Notes: a model not told the origin generated them from the letters alone. A DNA stretch of 64,000 nt from Prevotellaceae bacterium (GCA_015257125.1 JABZKU010000010.1:1-64000), one strand, 5' to 3'. Shown: positions 43,440 to 51,624, counted from the first letter of the stretch. Numbers and translations are program-made.

Positions 43440-43602
43440 CCAAAACTTAGTGTGATACCGCTCGATTGATGAAAGAAAACTGCAACTTTTTAAGTTGCCT
43501 AACCCTGTTTCTATTGGAAATATAAAACATACCCCCGTTTAATTCAATCTTTTCACCCCCGCCCCTGCTCCCGAAGGCGACTTCCCCCGATCGGGGAAAG
43601 AA

Positions 43603-45762
43603 ATGGAGGAGCACCACCTTATGATCCACCATTTACGTTATTGTTGTGCGATGTTCTTCGCACTGATTAGTTTCCTGTTCGCTCCTCCGCAGCGTGCGCA
43701 GGCGCAAACCCGCGAGGCCTATGTGAGCCAAAGTGCGGACGAGACGACCCTCACCTTCTACTACGACGACCAACGTGCCACCCGCACCGGCACGACTTGG
43801 GTCATCAAGGAAACGGAAAAGCGGAGCGGTGGCACCTTCCCTGCATGGGCAGGAACAGACCATGTTGCAAACAGTACCACCACTCGTGTGGTGTTCGATG
43901 CCTCGTTCCGAGATTTCCGTCCCACCACCACCGCCATGTGGTTCTTAAATTGTAAAGACCTCAGGAAAATAGGAGGGCTGGAATACCTCAACACTTCGGA
44001 AGTGAAAGACATGGGTGAGATGTTCTCTGGTTGCTCGCGTTTGACTTCTTTGGACTTGTCGCACTTCAACACGCAAAACGTCACCGATATGCGGGCGATG
44101 TTCCAAGATTGCCGGCGTTTGACTTCTCTTGACTTGTCGCACTTCAACACCCAAAACGTCACCGACATGAGTGGGATGTTCTTTCGTTGCTCTGGTTTGC
44201 CTTCTTTGGACTTGTCGCACTTCAACACGCAAAACGTCACCGACATGAGGGGGATGTTCGCCCATTGCTCTGGTTTGACTTCTCTGGGCTTGAAAAACTT
44301 CAACACGCAAAACGTCACCTCCATGAATGAGATGTTCTGGGGTTGCTCGGGTTTGACTTCTCTGGACTTGAAGAACTTCAACACCCAAAAGGTCACCCAT
44401 ATGGACTACATGTTCTCCGGTTGCTCGGCGCTGACTTTCATCAGGTGCAATACGGATTGGCAGTGCCCGGCATCGGAAGACATGTTTGCCCGCTGCACGA
44501 AGTTGAAGGGCGCAGTGGCCTACGACGAAAACAAGACCGATGCAACGATGGCCAATCCGGAAACGGGCTATTTCACTCGCTCAAATGACGGAGTTGTGGA
44601 AGCCTATGTGGTGGAAAGCGCGGACCAGACTACTCTAACCTTCTACTACGATGCACTTCGTGCCATCCGCACCGGCACGACATGGGGGATCGAGGAGACG
44701 AAAAAAGAAGGAGACGCCACCTTCCCTGCATGGGCAGGGACAGTTGCAAACGAAACCACCACTCGTGTGGTGTTCGACGTCTCGTTCCGAGATTTCCGTT
44801 CCACCACCACTGCCCAGTGGTTCACTCATTGTAAAATGCTTTCGCAAATAGACGGACTGGAGTACCTTAATACTTCGGAAGTGAAAGACATGTCTGGGAT
44901 GTTCTCGCGTTGCTCGGATTTGCCCTATCTTGACTTGTCGCACTTCGACACGAAAAACGTCACCGACATGGGTGGGATGTTCGATGGTTGCTGGCGTTTG
45001 ACTTCTTTGGACTTGTCGCACTTCAACACGCAAAACGTCACCGATATGTCAGGGATGTTCTATGATTGCCGGCGTTTGACTTCTTTGGACTTGTCACAAT
45101 TCAGCACCCAAAACGTCACCGACATGTCTGGGATGTTCTCCTATTGCTATCGTTTAGCTTCTCTTGACTTGTTGCACTTCAACACCCAAAACGTCACTGC
45201 CATGAGAAATATGTTCTATTGTTGCTATCGTTTGACTTCTTTGGACTTGTCACACTTCAACACCCAAAACGTCACCGACATGATACGGATGTTCTCTCGT
45301 TGCTCCGGTTTGACTTCTCTTGACTTGTCGCACTTCAACACGCAAAACGTCACCAGCATGAGTGAGATGTTCTCCGATTGCTCCGGTTTGACTTCTCTCG
45401 ATGTGAAGAACTTCAACACGCAAAAGGTCACCGACATGATTTCGATGTTCAAAGGTTGCAGTGCGTTGACTACCATCAACAGCAATACGGCTTGGCAGTG
45501 CCCGGAGTCAGATGAAATGTTTGCCGGCTGCACACTGTTGAAGGGCGCAGTGGCTTACGACAAATACAAGACCGATGTAACGATGGCCAATCCGGAAACG
45601 GGTTATTTCACCGCTAAACCCACCGCAGTAGAAAGCGTGCGCTTCGGTGCAGACGATGCGCAGCAGATCTATACGCTGCAAGGCAAGCGCGTGCGCGGAG
45701 CATGGAAACATTTGCCGGCCGGAGTGTATGTGGTGAACGGAAAGAAGACGATCAAACCATGA
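43603..45762 (+). CDS. BspA-like surface protein with DUF285-type repeats, internally duplicated
   Basis: 719 residues. Signal peptide to about residue 35 (FFALISFLFAPPQRAQAQ). Two modules follow. Each opens with EAYV, then TTLTFYYD, RTGTTW and FPAWAGT, continues with 26-residue repeats (type LTSLDLSHFNTQNVTDMSGM), and closes with WQCP, MFA.C and NPETGYF. Module 1 has about 6 repeats and module 2 about 8; at DNA level they are 78-bp tandem repeats. The C-terminus (IYTLQGKRV, AGVYVVNGKKTI) resembles a type IX secretion sorting tail. BspA-type proteins bind host matrix proteins and other bacteria. The ATG at 43621 is an alternative start with GGAGG 10 bp upstream. Confidence 0.88.
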   Translation: MEEHHLMIHHLRYCCAMFFALISFLFAPPQRAQAQTREAYVSQSADETTLTFYYDDQRATRTGTTWVIKETEKRSGGTFPAWAGTDHVANSTTTRVVFDASFRDFRPTTTAMWFLNCKDLRKIGGLEYLNTSEVKDMGEMFSGCSRLTSLDLSHFNTQNVTDMRAMFQDCRRLTSLDLSHFNTQNVTDMSGMFFRCSGLPSLDLSHFNTQNVTDMRGMFAHCSGLTSLGLKNFNTQNVTSMNEMFWGCSGLTSLDLKNFNTQKVTHMDYMFSGCSALTFIRCNTDWQCPASEDMFARCTKLKGAVAYDENKTDATMANPETGYFTRSNDGVVEAYVVESADQTTLTFYYDALRAIRTGTTWGIEETKKEGDATFPAWAGTVANETTTRVVFDVSFRDFRSTTTAQWFTHCKMLSQIDGLEYLNTSEVKDMSGMFSRCSDLPYLDLSHFDTKNVTDMGGMFDGCWRLTSLDLSHFNTQNVTDMSGMFYDCRRLTSLDLSQFSTQNVTDMSGMFSYCYRLASLDLLHFNTQNVTAMRNMFYCCYRLTSLDLSHFNTQNVTDMIRMFSRCSGLTSLDLSHFNTQNVTSMSEMFSDCSGLTSLDVKNFNTQKVTDMISMFKGCSALTTINSNTAWQCPESDEMFAGCTLLKGAVAYDKYKTDVTMANPETGYFTAKPTAVESVRFGADDAQQIYTLQGKRVRGAWKHLPAGVYVVNGKKTIKP

Positions 45763-45815
45763 CCCCATTCCAAAGATTTCCTCTCTTCTTGCGCTGTTCA
45801 TCGGTGCGCAGGGAA

Positions 45816-45850
45816 AGCGCCACGCTGCAGTTTTGCAGCGTGGCGCTCTT
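45816..45850 (+). terminator. terminator after the BspA-like gene
   Basis: AGCGCCACGCTGCA (45816-45829) pairs perfectly with TGCAGCGTGGCGCT (45834-45847) around GTTT; CTTTG follows. The 45851-46070 stretch shows no credible gene. Confidence 0.8.
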
Positions 45851-46070
45851 TGTAGAGATGAAGAGGAAGAAGGGACGGGGGATAGGGACGATGCGTTGGT
45901 GCGTGCCTTGCACGGCCATCGGTTGGGGAGCAGAAATGCGGTCGCCGAAAAAGTTGTGGCACTCGTTAGGGTAGCGCGTGCAAATGCCGAGGAGCGCGGT
46001 GAGCGAGTTGGTGCACCACGCTGTGGAACCGGGGCGAAATTGCGCTTGCCGGATGCGCGCCCATGGACGA

Positions 46071-46374
46071 TCAGGCCGCAAGGCGATGGCCTAACCCAAG
46101 GAGGGCAAAGCCGACGATGAGGCTCGAGCAGAGGTAGCGACGGCGGTGAGTGTGAGTTGCTGTTGCCAAAGGGCGCGGCCGTCGGCCACGAAGGTGGAAA
46201 AGGTGGTGAAACCGCCGCAAAGTCCGACGGTGAGGAAGAGGCGGAGCGTGTCGGGCGCAGCGATGCACGAGAGCCAACCGCTCAGTAGGCCGATGAGCAG
46301 ACAGCCGAGGGCATTGGCGGCGAAGGTGCTCCACGGAAAACGCCCATCGGCGGCACCGGGCAGGAGCAACGTAA
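46071..46374 (-). pseudogene. crcB: crcB (fluoride exporter) pseudogene, 5'-truncated and frameshifted
   Basis: Minus-strand reading gives FPWSTFAANALGCLLIGLLS and LRLFLTVGLCGGFTTFSTF, the core of the small CrcB/Fluc fluoride channel, including the GGFTTFSTF signature. After TLTAVA the frame runs out of the family pattern, but shifting by one base restores YLCSSLIVGFALLGLG and a stop at 46073-46071; adding one base near 46137 would repair it. The first 20-25 residues expected (start Met and helix 1) are missing: the coding similarity ends exactly where the 89-bp element begins at 46375. Fluoride channels need all four helices, so this copy should be inactive. Confidence 0.8.
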
Positions 46375-46463
46375 GACCTAAGTTCGGGCTAAGCATCTCC
46401 CCTAAAAAGCATCCCGCCGACCATAGTACGTGAAAGGTGGATTGCTTAGACCGAACTCAGGTC
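46375..46463. mobile_element. 89-bp MITE-like element, copy B
   Basis: Ends GACCTAAGTTCGGGCTAAGCA and TGCTTAGACCGAACTCAGGTC are 21-bp inverted repeats with two mismatches. The length is the same as copy A (43257-43345), in the same orientation. It replaces the 5' end of crcB. Confidence 0.72.
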
Positions 46464-46591
46464 TACAAAGCATAGATCGCAGCACGAAATGAACAAAAAC
46501 AATGCCCGGCAAATGTGCCCCAATGCGGAACGAACCCAACCACAACCTCCAACTTTCCGGCTTCAATACACAGCTTACCGACATCAACACA

Positions 46592-46629
46592 GAACGAACC
46601 GACTTCACAGGAGTGAAACCGGTTCGTTG
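46592..46629 (-). terminator. hairpin beyond the LysR gene
   Basis: AACGAACCG (46593-46601) and CGGTTCGTT (46620-46628) pair, with inner TTCAC/GTGAA around AGGA. It lies 54 bp after the LysR stop on the minus strand; only a weak T-rich stretch (TTCTGTGTT) follows. Confidence 0.5.
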
Positions 46630-46682
46630 TTGAGAGAAAAGGGGGCGTGCCCGAGCTGTGGGTAGACGGGATGCCCGTTTTT

Positions 46683-47588
46683 TTATTCCACATTCATCTT
46701 GGCCATGCCGTAAGACTTGCTTTCCGAGAGAATGCGCAAGAACTCTCGTGTCGCCACTTTGCGATAACTGCCGCGCAAGAAGTGGTAGCAACCTTCCATT
46801 TCGCTGCTGTCCACGCCCACAATGGGCACCGTCGCGACACCTTCCACCTGCGAAACGGTGGCCGTTGAGAGCACCGTGACCAGACGGCTGTCGCGCACCA
46901 AACTAATCAAGGCGTTCACGTCGTTAATCTCCAAACAGACGTTGAAATCATACTGTGTGCCACGAATCAGCGTGTCGAATTTATTGCGCGCCTGCAGACC
47001 CGGCGCCGGAAGTGCCATGCGGTGGAGCGTCAAGTCGGCCAGTTCCACCGATTTTTGCCCGGCCAGCGGATGCGTGTCGCTGACAACGGCGCAAAGTTCG
47101 TTGTCAAACAAGTAGTGCGACTCAATTTGCGCGTAGTGCTGCGAGGGTTTGTAAGAGAGCACCACGTCCAATTCGTGTTTGATGAGCATTTCCATCAAGT
47201 CGCTCATCGATTGGCTCACCACGTTGAGACGCACTTGCGGAAAAGCCTTGATGAACGAGAGAATCGCCTCTTTAAGAATCGGACTGAAGGTATAAGTCGC
47301 CCCGATGTTGATGGTGCCGCGCACCATGTGCGTCACTTCGCTGATACTGTCCACACAAGCCTCCACTTCGGCGAGGACGCGCAGCGCAGAAGGCAGGAAA
47401 GCGCTCCCCACGTCGGTGAGTTCCACGTGATGCGAGTCGCGTGAGAAAAGTTGCACCCCCAGTTCGTCCTCCAACTGCCGCGTTTGCTGCGAGAGGGTGC
47501 TCTGCGTGATGTGCAACTGCCGCGATGCCTCGGAAAAACTCTGGCATTCGGCCACTTTTACGAAGTAACGAAGTTGTCTAAGTTCCAT
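46683..47588 (-). CDS. LysR-family transcriptional regulator
   Basis: 301 residues from MELRQLRYFVKVAECQSFSE. The winged helix-turn-helix covers about 1-60 (ASRQLHITQSTLSQQTRQLE is the recognition region) and a periplasmic-binding-protein-like effector domain covers 88-295. Cys residues are scattered and do not give the OxyR CxxxxxxxC-type pair, so OxyR is not supported. It is the last gene of a minus-strand unit with two ThrE-type exporter genes (16 bp gap), so it may control them. The effector is unknown. Confidence 0.88.
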   Translation of the reverse strand: MELRQLRYFVKVAECQSFSEASRQLHITQSTLSQQTRQLEDELGVQLFSRDSHHVELTDVGSAFLPSALRVLAEVEACVDSISEVTHMVRGTINIGATYTFSPILKEAILSFIKAFPQVRLNVVSQSMSDLMEMLIKHELDVVLSYKPSQHYAQIESHYLFDNELCAVVSDTHPLAGQKSVELADLTLHRMALPAPGLQARNKFDTLIRGTQYDFNVCLEINDVNALISLVRDSRLVTVLSTATVSQVEGVATVPIVGVDSSEMEGCYHFLRGSYRKVATREFLRILSESKSYGMAKMNVE

Positions 47589-47604
47589 GCGTCGGGGCAA
47601 AAAA

Positions 47605-48138
47605 TCAAGGTTGCGTCGCGTTGCGTTGGGCCGTTCCTCTCAATTCGTCGCGCACTTTGCGCAGCATTACCAGGCCGTGGTTACGAAAGGTGAAGAGCGG
47701 AATCGTCACCCCCACGACCATCAGCATAATGGTCAGCACGCAGGTGATCCAGTTGTAGTTGAGCAGGTAGAAGTAGTGATTGAAATCCTCTTCCGTGCGG
47801 TGGCTCATGCACTCCACGAGGGCTTGAATCGAGCCGTAGGCAAATTTCCCCGGCACCATGGGCAGGAGGGCGGGAAAGGAGAGAGTTTCGGCCGGCGAGT
47901 TGACCACTGTAGCCATCGGGATGGAGAGTGTGCCGATGATCAGGCCGCCCGCGAAGGAAGCCAAGGAGAGATGTACGTCACAGTAGTGCATCAGCACGAA
48001 ACGAGTGATGTGTCCCAAAGCCGCGAGGAGGCCGAGCGACCAAAATGTGCTGCGTTTCGGGTTGCTGATGCTCGCAAAACCGATGGCGGCAATGGCGGCG
48101 AAGGCGCCATCGTTGAGCAAGTCGAGAAAAATAGACAT
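47605..48138 (-). CDS. ThrE-type exporter, small subunit (DUF3815-like)
   Basis: 177 residues from MSIFLDLLNDGAFAAIAAIG. Four to five hydrophobic helices; FASISNPKRSTFWSLGLLAALGH and LLPMVPGKFAYGS match the C-terminal half of ThrE threonine/serine exporters (ThrE_2). In split systems this protein pairs with a ThrE_1 protein, here encoded 58 bp upstream. The product would sit in the inner membrane and export small neutral amino acids or related acids. A frame extension to 48237 overlaps the neighbour and lacks hydrophobic character. Confidence 0.8.
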   Translation of the reverse strand: MSIFLDLLNDGAFAAIAAIGFASISNPKRSTFWSLGLLAALGHITRFVLMHYCDVHLSLASFAGGLIIGTLSIPMATVVNSPAETLSFPALLPMVPGKFAYGSIQALVECMSHRTEEDFNHYFYLLNYNWITCVLTIMLMVVGVTIPLFTFRNHGLVMLRKVRDELRGTAQRNATQP

Positions 48139-48196
48139 ATAGCGTAGAGCAGTCGTTGTGTGAGAAAGGGAGAACGGTGCGCGGTCGGCGCATCGA

Positions 48197-49018
48197 TCAG
48201 AGCATACGGATGTTGAGCAGCAACAAAGCCAGCACAAGTCCGATCGAAAGGCTCACCGTGATCATCATGGCCTGCACAAAGCGGCTGAAAGCACAGATGT
48301 AGTGCCCGTAGAGCAGGTCGTTGACGAAGTTGCAAAACGGCACACCGGGCACCAAATACAGCACACTCGTGCCGAGGGCGATGTCGGGCGTGGTGCTCAG
48401 GCCCGGAACGGCGTAGCCGATGCAGGAAATCACCGCCGCAGTGAGCGCCGAGATGATGGTCACGGCGCGATAATCCACCTTCCAGCCCGACAAACGCTGT
48501 TTGACGAAGAAACCGCAGAAGGTGGCGCCGAACACAATGGCGATGGCCGCCCAGTCGCCCCCGAAAAGGCGGCAAAACGAGGCATTGGCAGCCGAAGCCA
48601 GCAGCAAGACGGCGAAAGCCGAGAAGCGCGGAATGCTCTTGATGGCCTCGAAGCGGCGAACGGCTTCGGCGGGCGCAAGACTCTGCGTGAAGACGTCGTC
48701 GCTCAGCCGGCTGAGACGCGTGATCAGGTCGAAATTGAGTGCGCCGTGCAGCAGCGGAGAGATGCAGCTGTAGGAGTGTTCGCCAGAGGCATCCCAAATG
48801 TTCAAAATGACGTTCGTCGGCAAGATGGTAAACTCGGCCTGTACCTGCCAGGCTTCGGCCATTTGGCGCAGTTTGCGCTCAATGCGCATCGTCGTCGCCC
48901 CGCTGCTCAGCAAAGTGGCGGCGTAGGTGCTGAAAAACTTGGCGATGTGTTTGAGGCGAACGTGTATTTCTTTGGGGTCAGCGGGTGATGTCGAAGACAT
49001 CATCGTGGAGTGATTCAT
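48197..49018 (-). CDS. ThrE-type exporter, large subunit (DUF1212)
   Basis: 273 residues from MNHSTMMSSTSPADPKEIHV. A soluble N-terminal part of about 125 residues has LLSSGATTMRIERKLRQMAE, characteristic of the hydrolase-like N-terminus of ThrE_1. Then come five helices with DIALGTSVLYLVPGVPFCNFVNDLL. Together with the downstream ThrE_2 protein it makes a complete threonine/serine exporter. The open frame continues upstream to 49363 in unlikely composition, so the ATG at 49018 is used. It begins 28 bp after a small membrane protein gene. Confidence 0.85.
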   Translation of the reverse strand: MNHSTMMSSTSPADPKEIHVRLKHIAKFFSTYAATLLSSGATTMRIERKLRQMAEAWQVQAEFTILPTNVILNIWDASGEHSYSCISPLLHGALNFDLITRLSRLSDDVFTQSLAPAEAVRRFEAIKSIPRFSAFAVLLLASAANASFCRLFGGDWAAIAIVFGATFCGFFVKQRLSGWKVDYRAVTIISALTAAVISCIGYAVPGLSTTPDIALGTSVLYLVPGVPFCNFVNDLLYGHYICAFSRFVQAMMITVSLSIGLVLALLLLNIRML

Positions 49019-49046
49019 CAAATTGCTTTGCGAGAGAGAAAAGGGA

Positions 49047-49292
49047 TTAGGCGCGGGTTTGCAAGAAGGCTTCGTCGTGGCAAGTGTAGACGGTGTCGTC
49101 GGCCGGTTGCGAGAGGCGCACGGCGGGATTCGAGAGACGCTTGACGAAACGGAAGAGCATGGGCACGCAGTAGAGGGCTGCGGTGAAGGCGATGAAGGCC
49201 AGGATGATGAGGGTTGCGTTGGGAGTGCTTTGAACTTGGAGAGCTGCGAGAAGTGCCATAATAATAATGAGTTGTTTCGTTGGTGAATCCAT
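49047..49292 (-). CDS. 81-residue membrane protein, unknown
   Basis: From the ATG at 49292 (MDSPTKQLIIIMALLAALQV). Two hydrophobic segments (about 8-20 and 26-48) are followed by a polar tail ending HDEAFLQTRA. It precedes the ThrE large-subunit gene by 28 bp in the same direction. I do not recognise a family; it could be an accessory subunit. The ATG 33 bp further in (49259) is another possible start. Confidence 0.45.
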   Translation of the reverse strand: MDSPTKQLIIIMALLAALQVQSTPNATLIILAFIAFTAALYCVPMLFRFVKRLSNPAVRLSQPADDTVYTCHDEAFLQTRA

Positions 49293-49483
49293 CGACGCCC
49301 CCGGCACGCCCCACGCGGCGTTGCGTGTTTCCGGTGGTCGGTGCGCAGGCCGGTGGGCCACACCGCGGCGGCGGGAATCGTCGAGATGGAAAAAGGAATT
49401 AAACAGTCAGTGCGTCAGCGGGCCTGTGCGAACAACGGGTTGCGCGGTGCGCAGCGTGTCGCGTCATTGTCCGTTTGACGATG

Positions 49484-49491
49484 CAAAAGTA
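49484..49491 (-). promoter_or_regulatory. possible -7 element of the ThrE/LysR unit
   Basis: Minus strand TACTTTTG fits TAnnTTTG; the closest -33 match (TTCG at 49518-49515) is at 23 bp. The rest of the 49293-49657 gap shows only the hairpin at 49591-49640. Confidence 0.4.
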
Positions 49492-49590
49492 CGGCCTTCT
49501 CGTGCGTTCTGTTTCGAAGTGCTATGGTTTGATTGAATAGTTGCTATCGGTTTTACTGATAGTGACTCGCCAATCGCCCTTAAAAGCAGG

Positions 49591-49640
49591 CACCGAGCGC
49601 CACTTTTCTCGCGGTGAACGAGAAGGGTAGTGCTCGGTGT
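49591..49640 (-). terminator. hairpin after inositol-3-phosphate synthase
   Basis: CACCGAGC (49591-49598) pairs with GCTCGGTG (49633-49640), with further inner pairing TCTCG/CGAGA. On the minus strand CCTGCTTTTAAGG follows. Confidence 0.55.
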
Positions 49641-49657
49641 GGAGGTAGGAGTCGAAA

Positions 49658-50950
49658 TTAGTCGATGGTTTCGTCGGCCTCGTAACCACCCATTTCGCGA
49701 ATGGCGTTTTTGAGGTTCGTGTACTGACGGAACAAGTGGTTTTCGGGCACTTCGTCTTGCGTGTAGTCGTGTTGCGGGCTTTTGAGGAAGAAGCTCAAGA
49801 AGCGTTGCGTGCCGTAGCGGCCATCGCGCGCGGCGGCGTCGATGAGGAGCACGAGGTCCAAGCAGAGAGGAGCGGCCAAAATGGAGTCGCGGCAGAGGAA
49901 GTTGATTTTAATCTGCATGGGATAGCCCATCCATCCGAAGATGTCGATGTTGTCCCAGCCCTCTTTGCTGTCGCCGCGCGGGGGATAGTAGTTGATGCGC
50001 ACCTTGTGGTAGTAGTCCGTGTAGAGGTCGGGCTGTTCGTCGGCCACGAGGATGCTTTCGAGGGTCGAAAGTTTAGAAACCTCCTTGGTGTGGAAGTTGG
50101 CAGGCTCGTCGAGCACGAGGCCGTCGCGGTTGCCGAGGATGTTGGTCGAGAACCAACCGTTCAAACCCAAGCAGCGCGTGCCGATGATGGGGGCGAAACC
50201 GCTCTTCACGAGCGTCTGTCCGGTTTTGAAGTCCTTGCCGGCGATGGGCATTTTCGTCTTTTCGGCCAGTTCCCACATGGCGGGGATGTCCACCGTGGTG
50301 TTGGGGGCACCCATCACGAAGGGCGCGCCTTCGGCCAAGGCGGCGTAGGCATAACACATGGAGGGCGCGATGCGCTCCGTGTCGTTGGCCTTCATGGCTG
50401 CCTCGAGGTCGGCCAAACGATAGTGCACCGCTTCGTCCACCGGCACATAAATTTCGGTAGAAGCCGCCCAGAGCACCACCACGCGCTCACAGCCGTTGTC
50501 GGCCTTGAAGCGGCGGATGTCTTCGCGCAGGGCTTCGACCATATCCCAGCGGGTGGCGCAGTCTTTCACGTTGTCGCCTTCCAAACGCGAGGCGTAGCGC
50601 TTGTCGAAAGCGGCGGGCAAGGGGCGAATGGCCTTCAGTTCGTCTTCAACGGGGAGGATATCTTTGGCGCGCAGCACTTCGGCGTCGACAGCGCTCTCGA
50701 AGGCGTTGGCGGGGTACACGTCCCAGGCACCGAACACCAGGTCGTCGAGCGAAGCCAGCGAGATGATGTCGGCATACTTCAGATTTTGCTTCTCGGCACC
50801 GCGTCCCACGCGGATTTTATCGTATTGTGTCATTGCACCGACGGGCTTTGCCAAGCCTTTACGCGCCATGAGCACGCCGGTAATGAATGTTGTGCTGACA
50901 GCGCCGAGACCGACGATCATCACGCCCAATTTTCCGTTTGCTGGTTTCAT
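49658..50950 (-). CDS. myo-inositol-1-phosphate synthase
   Basis: 430 residues from MKPANGKLGVMIVGLGAVST. The NAD-binding loop VGLGAVSTTFITG (about 13-25) opens the Rossmann domain. VMGAPNTTVDIPAMWELAEK, AGKDFKTGQTLVKSGFAPII and LNGWFSTNILGNRDG are core inositol-3-phosphate synthase (Ino1) stretches holding catalytic Lys residues. The enzyme converts glucose 6-phosphate to inositol 3-phosphate in the cytosol. In Bacteroidota this feeds inositol lipids such as phosphatidylinositol and inositol sphingolipids. The other genes of that pathway are not adjacent. An extension to 51046 crosses the -7 element at 51036-51043 and is rejected. Confidence 0.92.
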   Translation of the reverse strand: MKPANGKLGVMIVGLGAVSTTFITGVLMARKGLAKPVGAMTQYDKIRVGRGAEKQNLKYADIISLASLDDLVFGAWDVYPANAFESAVDAEVLRAKDILPVEDELKAIRPLPAAFDKRYASRLEGDNVKDCATRWDMVEALREDIRRFKADNGCERVVVLWAASTEIYVPVDEAVHYRLADLEAAMKANDTERIAPSMCYAYAALAEGAPFVMGAPNTTVDIPAMWELAEKTKMPIAGKDFKTGQTLVKSGFAPIIGTRCLGLNGWFSTNILGNRDGLVLDEPANFHTKEVSKLSTLESILVADEQPDLYTDYYHKVRINYYPPRGDSKEGWDNIDIFGWMGYPMQIKINFLCRDSILAAPLCLDLVLLIDAAARDGRYGTQRFLSFFLKSPQHDYTQDEVPENHLFRQYTNLKNAIREMGGYEADETID

Positions 50951-51035
50951 GTTGGGATTATAATTTGAGTATTGTTGAGCTTTGTATTCGCACGGCGGTA
51001 CCCAAGGCGGCGCGGCCATGCTGAAGAACCTACCC

Positions 51036-51043
51036 CAAAGGTA
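51036..51043 (-). promoter_or_regulatory. -7 element of the inositol-3-phosphate synthase gene
   Basis: Minus strand TACCTTTG fits TAnnTTTG, 86 bp before the ATG at 50950. No TTTG at standard spacing. Confidence 0.45.
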
Positions 51044-51518
51044 CACAAACTTTCGGACGTGCGCCCGCTTTTCTGCGTTTATTTCTATTTGATGCCGTGA
51101 AAACGAACAATCTCTTTCGTGAAAGGAACAAAAACTCGATTGCTTGTCGGAGTTTTCTTTTCAGTTTTGCCTTTTGCCGGGTGCAACTTTCCCCGATTTT
51201 AGGGAGAGGAGATGGAGCGATATTACTTTTTTTGCTCCGCTGTGCGCTTTTTCGCGCCCAAACGCGGTGCGGTCGGTGCAAAAGTGGTGGACGTTGCGGA
51301 AAAAGTTGGCTGTTTTCGGCGGAAAACGGTGGACTTTTCGGTCAAAGTCCACTGCTTTTTTCTCTCCCTCGGGCGGAAGGGAACGCCCCCTGCGCCCTTC
51401 GGGGCGAAAAGTGCCCGCTCGAAGGGCGAAGTGGGGGCGTGCGGCGACGCTTTCGCGCATGGGGGTGCATCGGCGAGCCTATATATAAGGAGGGCGGTGC
51501 GCTTTTCGGCACGGAAAC

Positions 51519-51549
51519 TTTGTGTATCAGCCGAAAAACCTTAAATTCG
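51519..51549 (+). promoter_or_regulatory. promoter of the tsaB-DUF4290-murA-rimM-dxr-rseP operon
   Basis: TTTG (51519-51522), 19 bp, TAAATTCG (51542-51549), the same pair and spacing as at 40774-40804. The tsaB ATG is 76 bp downstream. The upstream gap 51044-51518 has no gene; it contains GTGGACTTTTCGG and AAAGTCCACTG words (51328-51354) and the 16-mer CTATATATAAGGAGGG at 51479-51494. Confidence 0.6.
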
Positions 51550-51624
51550 CAGCTTGTAATGAACACGTTCGGCTCTGCCTGTGCCCACAGGTGGAGCCTC
51601 AGACGTAGAAAAAATCCCTCTGCC

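Noticed and set aside
43603..45762. Possible CRISPR-like array from regular repeats
   Set aside because: The 78-bp units are contiguous coding repeats of a surface protein with no spacers.
45752..46081. Minus-strand open frame between the BspA-like gene and crcB
   Set aside because: It runs through a perfect terminator hairpin and into the end of the adhesin gene, and overlaps the crcB end; I see no family. The middle part could be a gene remnant but cannot be supported.
46683..47588. OxyR as the identity of the LysR regulator
   Set aside because: The spaced redox Cys pair of OxyR is absent; Cys residues are single and scattered.
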